DNA of 64,000 bases. Origin: Oscillospiraceae bacterium (GTDB lineage: Bacteria; Bacillota; Clostridia; Oscillospirales; UBA644). The stretch's first letter is position 1. Every line of letters starts with the position of its first letter. The notes beneath the pieces are model-generated. The model was not told the origin of the DNA, searched no databases, and worked only from the letters and a program-made list of their open reading frames with translations. Shown piece by piece: positions 1-8,978 of this stretch. The position numbers and the translations under genes were made by a program. The stretch is taken from assembly GCA_902783255.1 (NCBI GenBank), contig CACZQB010000054.1, forward strand, positions 100,984 through 164,983. The letters are read 5' to 3'.

Positions 1-1613
1 CGAAGCTCAACAGCACGCGCCGAATCAAATTCAATGCTTTTTCTTTTGATTTCAAGGTCCGCAAGTATCTGCTCTACTTTTACAGTTTCATTATTCAGCT
101 TTTCATTAGCGGAGGCTATTATAGCATCACTGAGCCCGAGTTTTGAAGCAATTGCAAATGCATTGGATTTGCCCGGCAGGCCGATAATAAGCCGGTATGT
201 AGGCATAAGAGTGGAAACATCAAATTCACATGAAGCATTTTCAACTCCCGAGGTCTGTATCGCATATGTTTTGAGTTCCGCATAATGCGTTGTACACATT
301 AATTGAGCGCCTTTATGTAAAATACATTCTATGATTGCAATTGCAAGCGCAGCTCCTTCAGCAGGATCGGTCCCAGATCCGAGTTCGTCAAGCAATACAA
401 GAGATTCGGAGGTCACCTTATCTAATATTCCGACTATATTACGCATATGGGAGGAAAACGTGGAAAGGCTTTGCTCGATTGACTGCTCATCCCCTATATC
501 CGCATAAATACAATCAAAAAAAGGAATAATAGCTCCTTCTTTTGCTGGAATAAACAAACCTGATTTTGCCATCAGAGAAAGAAGACCTGCAGTTTTCAGT
601 GTAACAGTTTTTCCTCCTGTGTTTGGACCGGTTATAATAAGTGCATTAAAATCTTTACCGAGATTAAATGAAATCGGTACAACTTTATTTGGGTCGATCA
701 AAGGATGTCTTGCTTCAACCAGTTTTATGTAACTATTGCTTTTAATGTTTGGTTTTGAGGCTTTTAAATCATTTGCATATCTCGCTTTTGCAAATGTAAA
801 ATCAAAAAATCGGGATATTTCAAAGTCTTTGATTATCAGATTGCAAAGATTACCTATATCTGATGAAAATTCGAAAAGAATACGCTCAATTTCTTTTGTT
901 TCTTCTGCAGCAAGTATTGAAAGTTCATTATTAGCTGCAACAACCTGGACAGGTTCGATAAACAGAGTTGCTCCTGATGATGAAACATCGTGCACAAGTC
1001 CGTTTATTTCATTTTTGTATTCTGCTTTAACCGGTAAAACAAATCTGTCGTTTCTGATTGTAATCAAAGCATCCTGAAGATGTTTCTGATGCGTTGGAGA
1101 ATGAATCAATCCATCAAGAATACTTCTGATTCTTGATTTGGTATTTGCGATTTTTCTTCTGATTTCTCTAAGAGATATGCTGGCTGTATCAGCGACGTCT
1201 TCCTCAGAAAGAAAAGATGTGGTAATTTTATCTTCAAGATATCTGTTGACATAGATTTCAGAAACTACACATTCAAAAGGTGTGCCTTCATACCTTTGTT
1301 CAAAAAACTCAGCAATACCTCTTGTGCATTTAAGAACAGAACCAACATTAAGTATTTCTTTAATTGATAATACAGATCCGGAAGATGCTCGTTTACATGA
1401 TTGAACAATATCTACTATTCCTTCAAAATTAGGCGCGCCAAATTTTGCTAGAAAAACAAAAGCGGAATCGGTTTCGCTTAATGCTTTTTCCGCATCACTA
1501 ACATCGGTGTAAGGCTGTAAATTATCACATAATTCCTTCCCTGGTAAGGAAATTGCCTTTTGTTTCAGCCTTTCTTTTATTATATCAAATTCAAGAATGG
1601 AAAGATTATTCAT
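1..1613 (-). CDS. mutS2: Endonuclease MutS2 (N-terminal 537 residues; 3' end outside window)
   Basis: MutS2 is a MutS-like ATPase that acts on branched DNA and, in some Firmicutes, on collided ribosomes. The ATG at 1613 opens a frame that runs off the window edge, so about two thirds of a protein of roughly 790 residues is visible. The N-terminus (MNNLSILEFD) is typical of the family. Walker A, GPNTGGKT, begins near residue 329, and Walker B, LVLLDELGSGTDP, follows about 80 residues later. An ABC-type H-loop region (CTTHYAELK) comes next, and then the start of the coiled coil. The C-terminal Smr nuclease domain would lie beyond position 1 and cannot be checked. The gene follows recO by 10 bases on the same strand, with only a weak ribosome site, so translational coupling to recO is plausible. 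The family call is secure. Confidence 0.95.
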   Translation of the reverse strand, partial: MNNLSILEFDIIKERLKQKAISLPGKELCDNLQPYTDVSDAEKALSETDSAFVFLAKFGAPNFEGIVDIVQSCKRASSGSVLSIKEILNVGSVLKCTRGIAEFFEQRYEGTPFECVVSEIYVNRYLEDKITTSFLSEEDVADTASISLREIRRKIANTKSRIRSILDGLIHSPTHQKHLQDALITIRNDRFVLPVKAEYKNEINGLVHDVSSSGATLFIEPVQVVAANNELSILAAEETKEIERILFEFSSDIGNLCNLIIKDFEISRFFDFTFAKARYANDLKASKPNIKSNSYIKLVEARHPLIDPNKVVPISFNLGKDFNALIITGPNTGGKTVTLKTAGLLSLMAKSGLFIPAKEGAIIPFFDCIYADIGDEQSIEQSLSTFSSHMRNIVGILDKVTSESLVLLDELGSGTDPAEGAALAIAIIECILHKGAQLMCTTHYAELKTYAIQTSGVENASCEFDVSTLMPTYRLIIGLPGKSNAFAIASKLGLSDAIIASANEKLNNETVKVEQILADLEIKRKSIEFDSARAVEL

Positions 1614-1623
1614 TATTTTACAC

Positions 1624-2379
1624 TCAGTTAATCAGGCTCTTGTAAACATTTAAAGTTTTTAACTCTGCTTCAAGCCTATATTTCATATATTGTTCGGATA
1701 AATAAATAAGTGATTTAAGGGATTCGCTGTTCATTGTGAAAGAGTATCTTCTAACTCCGTTGACTGTCATGATATGATCAATTGCAGCAAACATATTTTT
1801 ATCTACTTTGTGTATTTCAGATAAATGCAATTTTTCGGCACAGTTTTCACAAAGAAATCCTTCATCGAAATGCCAATAGTCAGGTTTATTACCACATGAT
1901 GAGCATTCTTTGGGATCCGGCATAAGCCCGGATAATTGCAGAAATGCAATTTCAAAAACAAGTTTTATGACTTTGATATCGATATTCTTGCTTTTCCTCC
2001 CTGTCAACAAATAAAGAGAATTCAGTAAAAGGCTAAGATATTCGTTAGGATTATCGATATTTTCAGGAACAAAAGTTGAAACTTCGCAAAAATATTCTCC
2101 AGCAGCCATAGCATATGGGGATTGTCTCAGTTCAGGGAAATATTCAATCATTTGAGAACCTGAATATACCATCATGCCGTGTCCTCTTGAAATCAGTTCA
2201 AATTTTGAATATGCAAAAGGCTGACTGTAAGAATTCGATTTGTTATTTGTTGACGATTTTTTAGCAAATATTATCACTTTTCCTTTTTCAGCAGTAAGAA
2301 GCTGAAGAAGACTATCATTTTCTGCATAAGGAATGATTTTGAGCAGGATACCGTGAAGTTGGACGAATTCTCTGCTCAT
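1624..2379 (-). CDS. recO: DNA repair protein RecO
   Basis: RecO helps load RecA at gaps in the RecFOR pathway. The protein has about 251 residues, a normal length. It has an N-terminal OB-fold region (EFVQLHGILLKIIPYAENDSL is the usual opening) and a zinc-finger pattern CSSCG...CENC in the second half. A TTG six bases further upstream is in frame, but the ATG at 2379 is the better start: a GGGG run lies 8 bases ahead of it, inside the 3' end of era. The era stop (TGA at 2384-2382) sits immediately before this ATG, so the two genes are tightly coupled. It ends with TGA, which shows that TGA is a working stop codon in this genome. Confidence 0.95.
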   Translation of the reverse strand: MSREFVQLHGILLKIIPYAENDSLLQLLTAEKGKVIIFAKKSSTNNKSNSYSQPFAYSKFELISRGHGMMVYSGSQMIEYFPELRQSPYAMAAGEYFCEVSTFVPENIDNPNEYLSLLLNSLYLLTGRKSKNIDIKVIKLVFEIAFLQLSGLMPDPKECSSCGNKPDYWHFDEGFLCENCAEKLHLSEIHKVDKNMFAAIDHIMTVNGVRRYSFTMNSESLKSLIYLSEQYMKYRLEAELKTLNVYKSLIN

Positions 2380-2381
2380 TA

Positions 2382-3266
2382 TCAAAACCCCAGATTTGTT
2401 ATCATGCTTTCATCATCTCGCCATTTTTCACGAACTTTTACAAAACATTCCAAAAAAACTTTTTCTCCGAACATTTCTTCAAGTTCGATACGTGCTTCAG
2501 AAACGCACATTTTGAGCATATTACCATTTTTCCCGATTATAATTGCTTTATGAGCTTTTTTTTCACATATAATGTCCGCGCTGATTTCGCTGATAGGTTC
2601 CCCTTTTGTTGTTTCAGTTGATTTAAACTTCACTATTTCTACTGCAATTCCATGCGGTATCTCATCTCTTAGGTGTATAAGAAATTTTTCTCTGATTATC
2701 TCTGATGCGAGTTCTCTCATTGTCATTGTAGTTGCAATATCATCAGGAAACAAGGGATCTGATTCTGTTCCGTATTCTTTTATTGCTGAAAAAACAATAT
2801 CTACTCCATCTTTGTTTTTTGCTGAAACAGGGATAACGGAATCAAATTTTAAAAGAGGTGAATAAGCCGCGATAACGGATAAAATGCTGTCCTTCGGAAC
2901 AAGATCAATTTTGTTGATAATCAGAAGTGTTGGAATTTTACTTGCCTTCAGTCTCTCACATAGCTTTATTTCAGTTGATCCCGGCATTTTGGGTTCTACA
3001 ACAAGAAGTGCCGCATCAACATCTGTAAGCGTTTCTGTTGCGGCTTTAATCATATGTCCGCCAAGCTTGTTTTTGGGATTATGAATGCCTGGTGTATCGA
3101 AAAAAACGATCTGTCTTTCTGCGTCAGTATAGATACCTGTTATTTTTCCTCGGGTAGTTTGAGGTTTATCTGAAACAATTGCAATTTTCTCACCAACAAG
3201 AGTATTCATTAAAGTACTTTTGCCTACATTTGCTCTACCTATAAGTGCAATGTTTGAAACAATCAT
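2382..3266 (-). CDS. era: GTPase Era
   Basis: Era is a small GTPase that binds the 3' end of 16S rRNA and helps 30S subunit maturation. The product has 294 residues. G1 is GRANVGKST near the N-terminus, G3 is DTPG, G4 is NKID and G5 is SAK. The C-terminal KH domain carries IIGKNGNMLK. All are intact, and the length is usual for the family. The gene directly abuts the kinase gene upstream (stop of that gene at 3267) and is coupled to recO downstream. This order (phoH, ybeY, dgkA, era, recO) is the standard Firmicute housekeeping block. Confidence 0.97.
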   Translation of the reverse strand: MIVSNIALIGRANVGKSTLMNTLVGEKIAIVSDKPQTTRGKITGIYTDAERQIVFFDTPGIHNPKNKLGGHMIKAATETLTDVDAALLVVEPKMPGSTEIKLCERLKASKIPTLLIINKIDLVPKDSILSVIAAYSPLLKFDSVIPVSAKNKDGVDIVFSAIKEYGTESDPLFPDDIATTMTMRELASEIIREKFLIHLRDEIPHGIAVEIVKFKSTETTKGEPISEISADIICEKKAHKAIIIGKNGNMLKMCVSEARIELEEMFGEKVFLECFVKVREKWRDDESMITNLGF

Positions 3267-3761
3267 TTATTTGGTCCCCTTTTTATTTTCGACACGATTA
3301 TGTTTATCCTTGTTGCCGCCTCTAATGAAAATAAATGCAGGAAAAACAGTTACTATAATTATTATTAACCATGGAAGTGTAAATGCAACTTGAATTGCGT
3401 TTAAAAGTTTCTCTTTATCGGAAAATAAACATATAGCAACAATAATCGTAATTATGGAAGAAAACAAAACTGCTGCAGCTGCGAGGTCTTTTGCATTTTT
3501 TGCGTTGGGGTTCTGTTCACGGACTTTAATATCAACAGTATTTTCTATTGCAGTATTAATAATCTCAAGAGAGGGAATTAAACAAAATGTAACCCACAAG
3601 ATTGCCCATTGTGTTTTGTCAAGTCCATAAAATAAAGCAAATAGCGTAACATAAAAAATAGCTACCAACTGAATGCGAAAGCTACGTTCTTCACTTATCA
3701 CCTTAATTAGTCCCCTGAATGCATAATAAAAGCTTTGTATCAAAGACTTTATGAAACGCAT
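3267..3761 (-). CDS. dgkA: Diacylglycerol/undecaprenol kinase family protein
   Basis: A small integral membrane kinase of the DgkA fold; in Gram-positive bacteria it usually phosphorylates undecaprenol to recycle the wall-lipid carrier. Signature residues are visible in the middle: SLEIINTAIENTVD, with the catalytic Glu region followed by NPNAKNAKDLAAAAV. Hydrophobic segments lie at about residues 28-46, 50-68, 92-112 and 126-147. The family is normally 110-140 residues; this one has 164, because a fourth hydrophobic segment and a basic tail (GGNKDKHNRVENKKGTK) are added at the C-terminus. The substrate cannot be decided from sequence. It sits between ybeY and era, a common place for this gene. 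Confidence 0.88.
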   Translation of the reverse strand: MRFIKSLIQSFYYAFRGLIKVISEERSFRIQLVAIFYVTLFALFYGLDKTQWAILWVTFCLIPSLEIINTAIENTVDIKVREQNPNAKNAKDLAAAAVLFSSIITIIVAICLFSDKEKLLNAIQVAFTLPWLIIIIVTVFPAFIFIRGGNKDKHNRVENKKGTK

Positions 3762-3786
3762 AGATACCTCCGGTCCAAATAATTAA

Positions 3787-4257
3787 TTAGTTTGTTTTCC
3801 GCATTTTCAATATTTCATCCTGTTTGAAAAACATATCTTTTTCTTCTTTTTTTGTTCTATGATCAAAGCCTAGAAGATGAAGCATAGAGTGGGCAGTCAA
3901 TAGTTCTAATTCCATTCGAGGAGAATGTCCAACATACGATTGTTTATAGGCGATATCAACGCAAATAGCCATATCTCCAAGAAATACACGAGTATTTTTA
4001 TTAAGTTGAGGTTGTTCTCCATAAGTATATTCTCCTGAAGGAAAAGAAAGAACATCTGTTTGCTCATCAATACCTCTGAAATCTCTGTTTAGTTGACGGA
4101 TTTCATCAGGCGAAACAAGCTTAATACTCACCTCACAAGGAAAATCAATATGCATATATTCAAGAGAATTGAGAACGGTTCTTCGTATTCCTGAAAGAGT
4201 TTTAGCGCTTACAGCACGTTCAGTTTGTGCATTGTCTATGAATGTACGGGTTTTCAC
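3787..4257 (-). CDS. ybeY: Endoribonuclease YbeY (rRNA maturation factor)
   Basis: YbeY is a metal-dependent single-strand endoribonuclease used in 16S rRNA 3' processing and ribosome quality control. The product has 156 residues. The zinc site is seen as HSMLHLLGFDH (three His in H-x3-H-x5-H) near residues 124-134. An upstream strand (DEQTDVLSFPSG) is also typical. The start codon is GTG at 4257, overlapping the phoH stop as GTGA; no ATG fits. This overlap implies coupled translation with phoH. No anomalies were seen. Confidence 0.95.
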   Translation of the reverse strand: MKTRTFIDNAQTERAVSAKTLSGIRRTVLNSLEYMHIDFPCEVSIKLVSPDEIRQLNRDFRGIDEQTDVLSFPSGEYTYGEQPQLNKNTRVFLGDMAICVDIAYKQSYVGHSPRMELELLTAHSMLHLLGFDHRTKKEEKDMFFKQDEILKMRKTN

Positions 4258-5261
4258 TGCTTTTTACCAATCTTTTTTACAATATATTTTTTTCGCATCT
4301 CTGATCTGCCTGATTTTGCATCTGCTGCCTCATACGCTTTGATTATTTGCTGAACAAGACGGTGACGAACGACATCTTTGTATGTTAATGTGCAGATTGC
4401 TATATCGTCAATATTTTTAAGTATGTGTTGCGCTTCTTTCAGTCCACTTTTTTTGTCGGACGGGAGATCTATTTGAGTGATATCTCCTGTAATTATTATT
4501 TTTGAGTTAAATCCAAGCCTTGTGAGAAACATTTTCATTTGTTCTCCGGTAGTGTTTTGGGCTTCGTCAAGAATAATAAAACTGTCATCTAATGTTCTGC
4601 CGCGCATATAGGCAAGCGGTGCAATTTCAATAACATTTTTTTCCATGTATTTCTGAAATGTTTCCATACCAAGCATATCATAAAGAGCATCATAAAGAGG
4701 ACGAAGGTATGGATCTACTTTGGTTTGAAGGTCTCCCGGGAGAAAACCGAGTTTTTCCCCTGCTTCAACTGCGGGACGAGTCAAAATGATCCTGTTTATT
4801 TGTTTATTTCGAAGTGCTGTTACTGCCATAGCAACTGCAAGGTATGTTTTTCCTGTGCCTGCCGGACCAATGCCGAGAGTAATGGTATTTGATGAAATGG
4901 CTGTAACATATTCTTTTTGTCCGACTGTTTTAGGTTTTATCGGTCTTCCTTTTGCGGTAATACATATATTATCACTGCCGATATCCTTAAGTAATTTCTC
5001 ATTTCCTTCATCAACCATTGAAATTGAATAATGAACATGTTGTTCGGTAACAATATCTCCTTTAGCTGCGATTTCGGATAAAGCAGTCAGAACTTTAATT
5101 CCGGACTCAACAGCATCCTGGGGACCGGAAACCTTGATCTCCGCTCCCCTATTTACTATTGAAATTCCGTAATTGTTTTCAATTATTTTAATGTTTGAAT
5201 CAAAACTTCCGAAAACAGACATCACGGTATCTAAATTTTCAACATTAAGTATTTGTTCCAT
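4254..5261 (-). CDS. phoH: PhoH family ATPase
   Basis: A cytoplasmic P-loop ATPase related to the helicase domain of superfamily 1; its exact role is still unclear, though it is linked to RNA metabolism by its constant pairing with ybeY. It has 335 residues. There is a short N-terminal KH-like region, Walker A GPAGTGKTYLA near residue 131, Walker B FIILDEAQN, and an Arg-rich sensor region GRTLDDSF. The C-terminus is basic (MRKKYIVKKIGKK). It ends in TGA overlapping the ybeY GTG start. Upstream, 50 bases separate it from a lipoprotein gene, and a 16-bp palindrome lies in that gap. Confidence 0.95.
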   Translation of the reverse strand: MEQILNVENLDTVMSVFGSFDSNIKIIENNYGISIVNRGAEIKVSGPQDAVESGIKVLTALSEIAAKGDIVTEQHVHYSISMVDEGNEKLLKDIGSDNICITAKGRPIKPKTVGQKEYVTAISSNTITLGIGPAGTGKTYLAVAMAVTALRNKQINRIILTRPAVEAGEKLGFLPGDLQTKVDPYLRPLYDALYDMLGMETFQKYMEKNVIEIAPLAYMRGRTLDDSFIILDEAQNTTGEQMKMFLTRLGFNSKIIITGDITQIDLPSDKKSGLKEAQHILKNIDDIAICTLTYKDVVRHRLVQQIIKAYEAADAKSGRSEMRKKYIVKKIGKKQ

Positions 5262-5289
5262 TAAAAATTCAACTTACTCTTATTTAAAT

Positions 5290-5305
5290 AGTATTTTAAA
5301 ATACT
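5290..5305. repeat. 16-bp perfect palindrome upstream of phoH
   Basis: AGTATTTTAAAATACT is a perfect palindrome in the 50-base gap between the first lipoprotein gene and phoH. It could be a weak terminator for the lipoprotein or an operator for phoH. It is very AT-rich, so chance is not excluded. Confidence 0.4.
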
Positions 5306-5311
5306 TTTTGA

Positions 5312-6697
5312 TTATTCTCCGTAAACAGCAATACGTCCTTGATAATGAGGAATCATATATTCGGTTACAATTTCATCATATCTGGATTCATAAGAGTCAA
5401 GCAGAGCTGCAATTCCTTTCTCTGTTTTAACTGCCTCTTCAATTACACCTCGTGCTCCTTCTCTGAAAAAGCCGTACTCAGTATTTCTTACAACGTTTGC
5501 TATTATCTCTGCATCTTTTCTGTCGTAAAAGATCTGATTTGTCATATAGTCGATAATATCATCTTTTGTTTTATATTCATCGAACGGCTCATACATGGCG
5601 GAAAGAATTACTGCTGAAGCATTCGGATCCTTGGCGTTGAATGGGATAGCTGTAGAATTTCCTAAACCTTCATGATAGGAAAGATAAACTCCCGGTGTCG
5701 CATCGGGACCTTGTGGAAACGGCAAAATACCAATATTATCCATTTGATACATTATCCAGCTTGTTCCGGAAGTCAGCTCGTAGCACCATGAAAGGTACAT
5801 AACAGCTTCGTTGTTGATGAACTGTTCATGCCCTACAGATCCTGTGTCGGGATGAAAGCAATCTTTATGAGTTACATTAAAAATTGTATTTGCTCTTTCC
5901 AAAGCAGCCCTGCCGATATCAGTGTAAACACCACTTACAACGGAACCATCCTGGTATGCAGAAAGTGCTACTCCGCTGGAAAGGAACATATTTATTGAAA
6001 AATACGGCGGATGACTTCTGAGTGCATAAATAGTATTTCCTGCATCCTGATATGTATATGCTTCAAGAACATCTTCGAAGGTATCCCAGTTCCAAACACC
6101 GTCTTCAACATATTCACGCGGATCCGGCTGACCGAGACGTGAAACAAGATTTTCATTTACAGCGAGAACATGCCCTGACTGCCTGTACATTATATCCGGC
6201 CATGCGAAAGGAACAACTCCGAACACATCAGTTTTCCAGATGAGAGATTGAAGCATGTTCGGCGTTCCCCATTTTTCAACATTTTCAATATCAAGAAGTC
6301 CCGACAACCCGGACAGGTTGCCTGCTCTAACATCAACAACCATCGTATAACTATCGCCTTCGACAATATCGAACGGTTGTGCCCCCGACATAACGCCTGC
6401 ACGTAGAAAATCATACATTGATGATGTGTAGTTGGGAGTAATTTTGCAATTCATTGCTTTTTCTACTGCTGCTTTTCTTTCGAGAAGCAGATCGGCATTC
6501 TTTGTGCCTGTTACAAAACCTAATTCCGTTTCTCCTGCTGTGCCTGCATATCCCCAGACACACTGAAAACCTCCAAGATCAGCCGAAGAACCGTCTACAG
6601 TAAATTCTGGAATTATTTCTTCCATTTCTTGAGCACAAGAACAAAGAATGAAAATAAAAACCAACACCAGAGAGATGTTTTTAATAATCTTCGTCAT
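5312..6697 (-). CDS. Solute-binding-like lipoprotein (paralog 1)
   Basis: A predicted lipoprotein of 461 residues: a basic N-terminus, a hydrophobic core, and a lipobox LCSC with the lipidated Cys at residue 21. After the Cys comes the motif EEIIPEF, shared with three other proteins in this window. The body resembles family-1 extracellular sugar-binding proteins: PFDIVEGDSY in the first lobe, WNWDTFEDVLEAYTY in the middle, MDNIGILPFPQGP near residue 335. The C-terminus (HYQGRIAVYGE) is identical to that of the next gene upstream, so the two are a tandem duplication. No permease or ATPase gene lies near. The ligand is unknown. The ATG at 6697 has an AAAGG site about 11 bases upstream. Confidence 0.75.
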   Translation of the reverse strand: MTKIIKNISLVLVFIFILCSCAQEMEEIIPEFTVDGSSADLGGFQCVWGYAGTAGETELGFVTGTKNADLLLERKAAVEKAMNCKITPNYTSSMYDFLRAGVMSGAQPFDIVEGDSYTMVVDVRAGNLSGLSGLLDIENVEKWGTPNMLQSLIWKTDVFGVVPFAWPDIMYRQSGHVLAVNENLVSRLGQPDPREYVEDGVWNWDTFEDVLEAYTYQDAGNTIYALRSHPPYFSINMFLSSGVALSAYQDGSVVSGVYTDIGRAALERANTIFNVTHKDCFHPDTGSVGHEQFINNEAVMYLSWCYELTSGTSWIMYQMDNIGILPFPQGPDATPGVYLSYHEGLGNSTAIPFNAKDPNASAVILSAMYEPFDEYKTKDDIIDYMTNQIFYDRKDAEIIANVVRNTEYGFFREGARGVIEEAVKTEKGIAALLDSYESRYDEIVTEYMIPHYQGRIAVYGE

Positions 6698-6769
6698 GAT
6701 TTTTTAACCTTTCTTAGAAAAATATATGAGTAAATTACAGGTAATACAACAAATCAGTATCAATATTGA

Positions 6770-8179
6770 TTATTCACCGTAAACGGCAATTCTTCCCTGA
6801 TAATGAGGCACAAGATAATCTTCGACAAGTTGATTGTATTTATCACGATTAGATTCGAGCAAAGTTGAAATGGGCGTATCCGCAGAACATGCGCTTTCGA
6901 TTACAGAGCGTCCGCCTTCCCAGAAAAAGCCGTATTCGGTATATTCAATAGAATCAATGAATATTTGTGCATCTCTTATATCAAAAAATATTTGATCAGC
7001 CATATACTGAGCAATATCATCCTTTGTTTCAAGACCTTCAAATGGCTCAAACATTGCATCGAGGACAAGTGCTGCTGCGCCGAAATCAGTTGCATTCACC
7101 GGAATACAAGTTGCATAAGTGATCTGTTCATAATAAGATGGATATATTCCAGGTGTAGCATTCGGACCCTGAGGAAACGGAAGAATCCCAATATTATCCA
7201 TTTTATACATCAAAGATTCTTGAGTACCGATAATTCCGCCGGTTCCTGTAACATACATGACAACGTCACCGTTAACAAGATATGACCCGTCATTGGTATG
7301 AGAGTCCGGATAGATATAGTCTTTACATGTCACTTTGTAAATTTCTCTTGCTCTTTCAAGAGCGACTCTGCCGGGTTCTGTATATGCTCCGCAAACAACT
7401 TCTCCGTCTTCATATGTTGAAAATGCTACACCATTGGATAAAAACATATTCATTGCAAAATACGCATCATGACATTGCATACCGTAAACTGTTCTTCCTG
7501 CATCTTCATGAGTATAAAGCGCTAATACTTCTTCAAGTTTGTCCCAGTTCCATGTTTGCTTTTCAACATACTCCCGCGGGTCTGTTTGCCCAAGCTGAGA
7601 GACGAGATTTTCGTTTACCGCAAACAGGTGCCCGGTTGTTGTGTATAAAAGATCGGGCCATGCAAATGGCACAACACCGTAAAGGTCGTCCTTCCAGAGC
7701 ATAGTTTGAAGCATATTGGGAGTTCCGAATTTATCTGTATTTGATACATTAAGAAGCGAGGAAAGTCCGAAAAGATAACCGTTCCCACGAACAAGGTTTC
7801 TTAAAACGCTTGTGTCGCATGTCGCAAGGTCATATAGTCTTGATCCGGATGCCAGAGAAGCAGTAAGTTTATCTGCAATAACATATGAGCTTGAGTCGTT
7901 GTCAACCGATATTTTGCAATTATAATCGGATTCTATTTGCTTTTTCCGTTCAAGTGCTGTGTCTGCAAAGACAGTTCCGGGAATATATCCGAAGACGTTG
8001 TCAACACCTTCCTGGTATCTGCTCATTGAAAAACCCCAGTTTACGGTCATTCCATCGAGATTAGAGCCACTGATACCATCTATGTATTCCGGAATTATTT
8101 CTTCAGCAGACTCAGAGCATGAACACATAAAAAAAATAAATACTAAAGATAACGATAAATATTTCAGGAATTTTCTCAT
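6770..8179 (-). CDS. Solute-binding-like lipoprotein (paralog 2)
   Basis: 469 residues, with lipobox MCSC (Cys 21) and the post-Cys motif EEIIPEY. It is clearly homologous to the next gene downstream along its whole length: FGTPNMLQTMLWKDDLYGVV against WGTPNMLQSLIWKTDVFGVV, then AVNENLVS.LGQ.DPREYVE, and an identical last 11 residues. Its first lobe is more divergent (SRLYDLATCDTSV). Like its paralog it looks like a periplasmic-binding-protein fold anchored to the membrane. The ribosome site GGAGAAGGA lies just before the ATG. It follows plsY by 24 bases and may be transcribed from the plsY promoter. Two copies in tandem with clear divergence suggest different ligands. Confidence 0.75.
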   Translation of the reverse strand: MRKFLKYLSLSLVFIFFMCSCSESAEEIIPEYIDGISGSNLDGMTVNWGFSMSRYQEGVDNVFGYIPGTVFADTALERKKQIESDYNCKISVDNDSSSYVIADKLTASLASGSRLYDLATCDTSVLRNLVRGNGYLFGLSSLLNVSNTDKFGTPNMLQTMLWKDDLYGVVPFAWPDLLYTTTGHLFAVNENLVSQLGQTDPREYVEKQTWNWDKLEEVLALYTHEDAGRTVYGMQCHDAYFAMNMFLSNGVAFSTYEDGEVVCGAYTEPGRVALERAREIYKVTCKDYIYPDSHTNDGSYLVNGDVVMYVTGTGGIIGTQESLMYKMDNIGILPFPQGPNATPGIYPSYYEQITYATCIPVNATDFGAAALVLDAMFEPFEGLETKDDIAQYMADQIFFDIRDAQIFIDSIEYTEYGFFWEGGRSVIESACSADTPISTLLESNRDKYNQLVEDYLVPHYQGRIAVYGE

Positions 8180-8203
8180 TTTCCTTCTCCATTAAAAAAA
8201 ATG

Positions 8204-8845
8204 TTAATCTTTTTTCCAAAGTTTGAATTTGTTTTCCGTTCCTTTTATGATCCTATTGATGTTTTCCGAATGCCTTAAAATCAAAATTGCAGCCATAAGT
8301 CCAGTAATAATGACCAGAACCCAATAGTAAGGTTGATTATGGTAAACAATCCATACTGAAATCGGCATTCCGAGTGAAGCAATTATTGAACCGAGTGAAA
8401 CCATTCTGCCTATAAAGAATGTTACGAGAAAAACAGAAAGGAGAATAAGAAATACTTTGTAATCCAAAATGACCATGACCGCCGCACATGTTGTCACACC
8501 TTTTCCACCTTTAAATCCGAAAAAGCACGGGAAAATATTGCCTAAAAGTACACCGAATACACATATCGCACCAGAGATCTCAGGCCCTATGACCCCTAGA
8601 AAAAGAGGATCAACCGGAAAAAGATACTTTGCAAAAAGTCCTATCAGAACTCCTTTCAAAATATCAATTATTATAACCGCAATTCCCCATTTAGCACCCA
8701 TTGCACGAGCAACATTCGTTCCACCGGCATTTCCGCTTCCAACAGAACGAATATCTTTTTTGCCTATGAATTTAGTAACAAGTACAGAGATGTTAATGCT
8801 GCCAACGAGATAACCTGCAACAAAAATGACTATATACTGCCACAT
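8204..8845 (-). CDS. plsY: Acyl-phosphate:glycerol-3-phosphate acyltransferase PlsY
   Basis: PlsY transfers acyl groups from acyl-phosphate to glycerol-3-phosphate, the first step of phospholipid synthesis in most Gram-positive bacteria. The product has 213 residues with about five to seven membrane segments. The two cytoplasmic signature loops are present: VGSGNAGGTNVAR near residue 36 and GFKGGKGVTT near residue 110. Length is normal. The C-terminus is basic. Its promoter is divergent from trkA. Confidence 0.96.
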   Translation of the reverse strand: MWQYIVIFVAGYLVGSINISVLVTKFIGKKDIRSVGSGNAGGTNVARAMGAKWGIAVIIIDILKGVLIGLFAKYLFPVDPLFLGVIGPEISGAICVFGVLLGNIFPCFFGFKGGKGVTTCAAVMVILDYKVFLILLSVFLVTFFIGRMVSLGSIIASLGMPISVWIVYHNQPYYWVLVIITGLMAAILILRHSENINRIIKGTENKFKLWKKD

Positions 8846-8875
8846 GACATTTTATTCCCTTTCTTTATTTATATT

Positions 8876-8904
8876 ATTTTAACATATATTATCCTGCTTG
8901 TCAA
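8876..8904 (-). promoter_or_regulatory. Sigma-A promoter for plsY
   Basis: Read on the minus strand: TTGACA (8904-8899), 17-bp spacer, TAAAAT (8881-8876), with a TG one base before the -10 (extended -10). It points at plsY, whose ATG is 31 bases downstream of the -10. Confidence 0.8.
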
Positions 8905-8927
8905 GATTATTCTTCACGATTTTAATG

Positions 8928-8956
8928 TTGACATTGAATTGTTTTTATGATATAAT
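8928..8956 (+). promoter_or_regulatory. Sigma-A promoter for trkA-trkH
   Basis: Perfect TTGACA (8928-8933), exactly 17 bp, perfect TATAAT (8951-8956), with an extended -10 TG at 8948-8949. It lies inside a longer open frame that begins at 8898, which shows that the true trkA start must be downstream. Confidence 0.88.
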
Positions 8957-8978
8957 CACAGCGAATGGAGAGATGCAA

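Noticed and set aside
5312-8179. Tandem lipoproteins as parts of an ABC sugar importer operon
   Set aside because: The genes around them are plsY and phoH; there is no permease or ATPase within the window.
8898-8978. Longer trkA reading frame starting at 8898
   Set aside because: A perfect promoter (8928-8956) lies inside it, and homologs begin at the GTG-encoded MNIVIIG.
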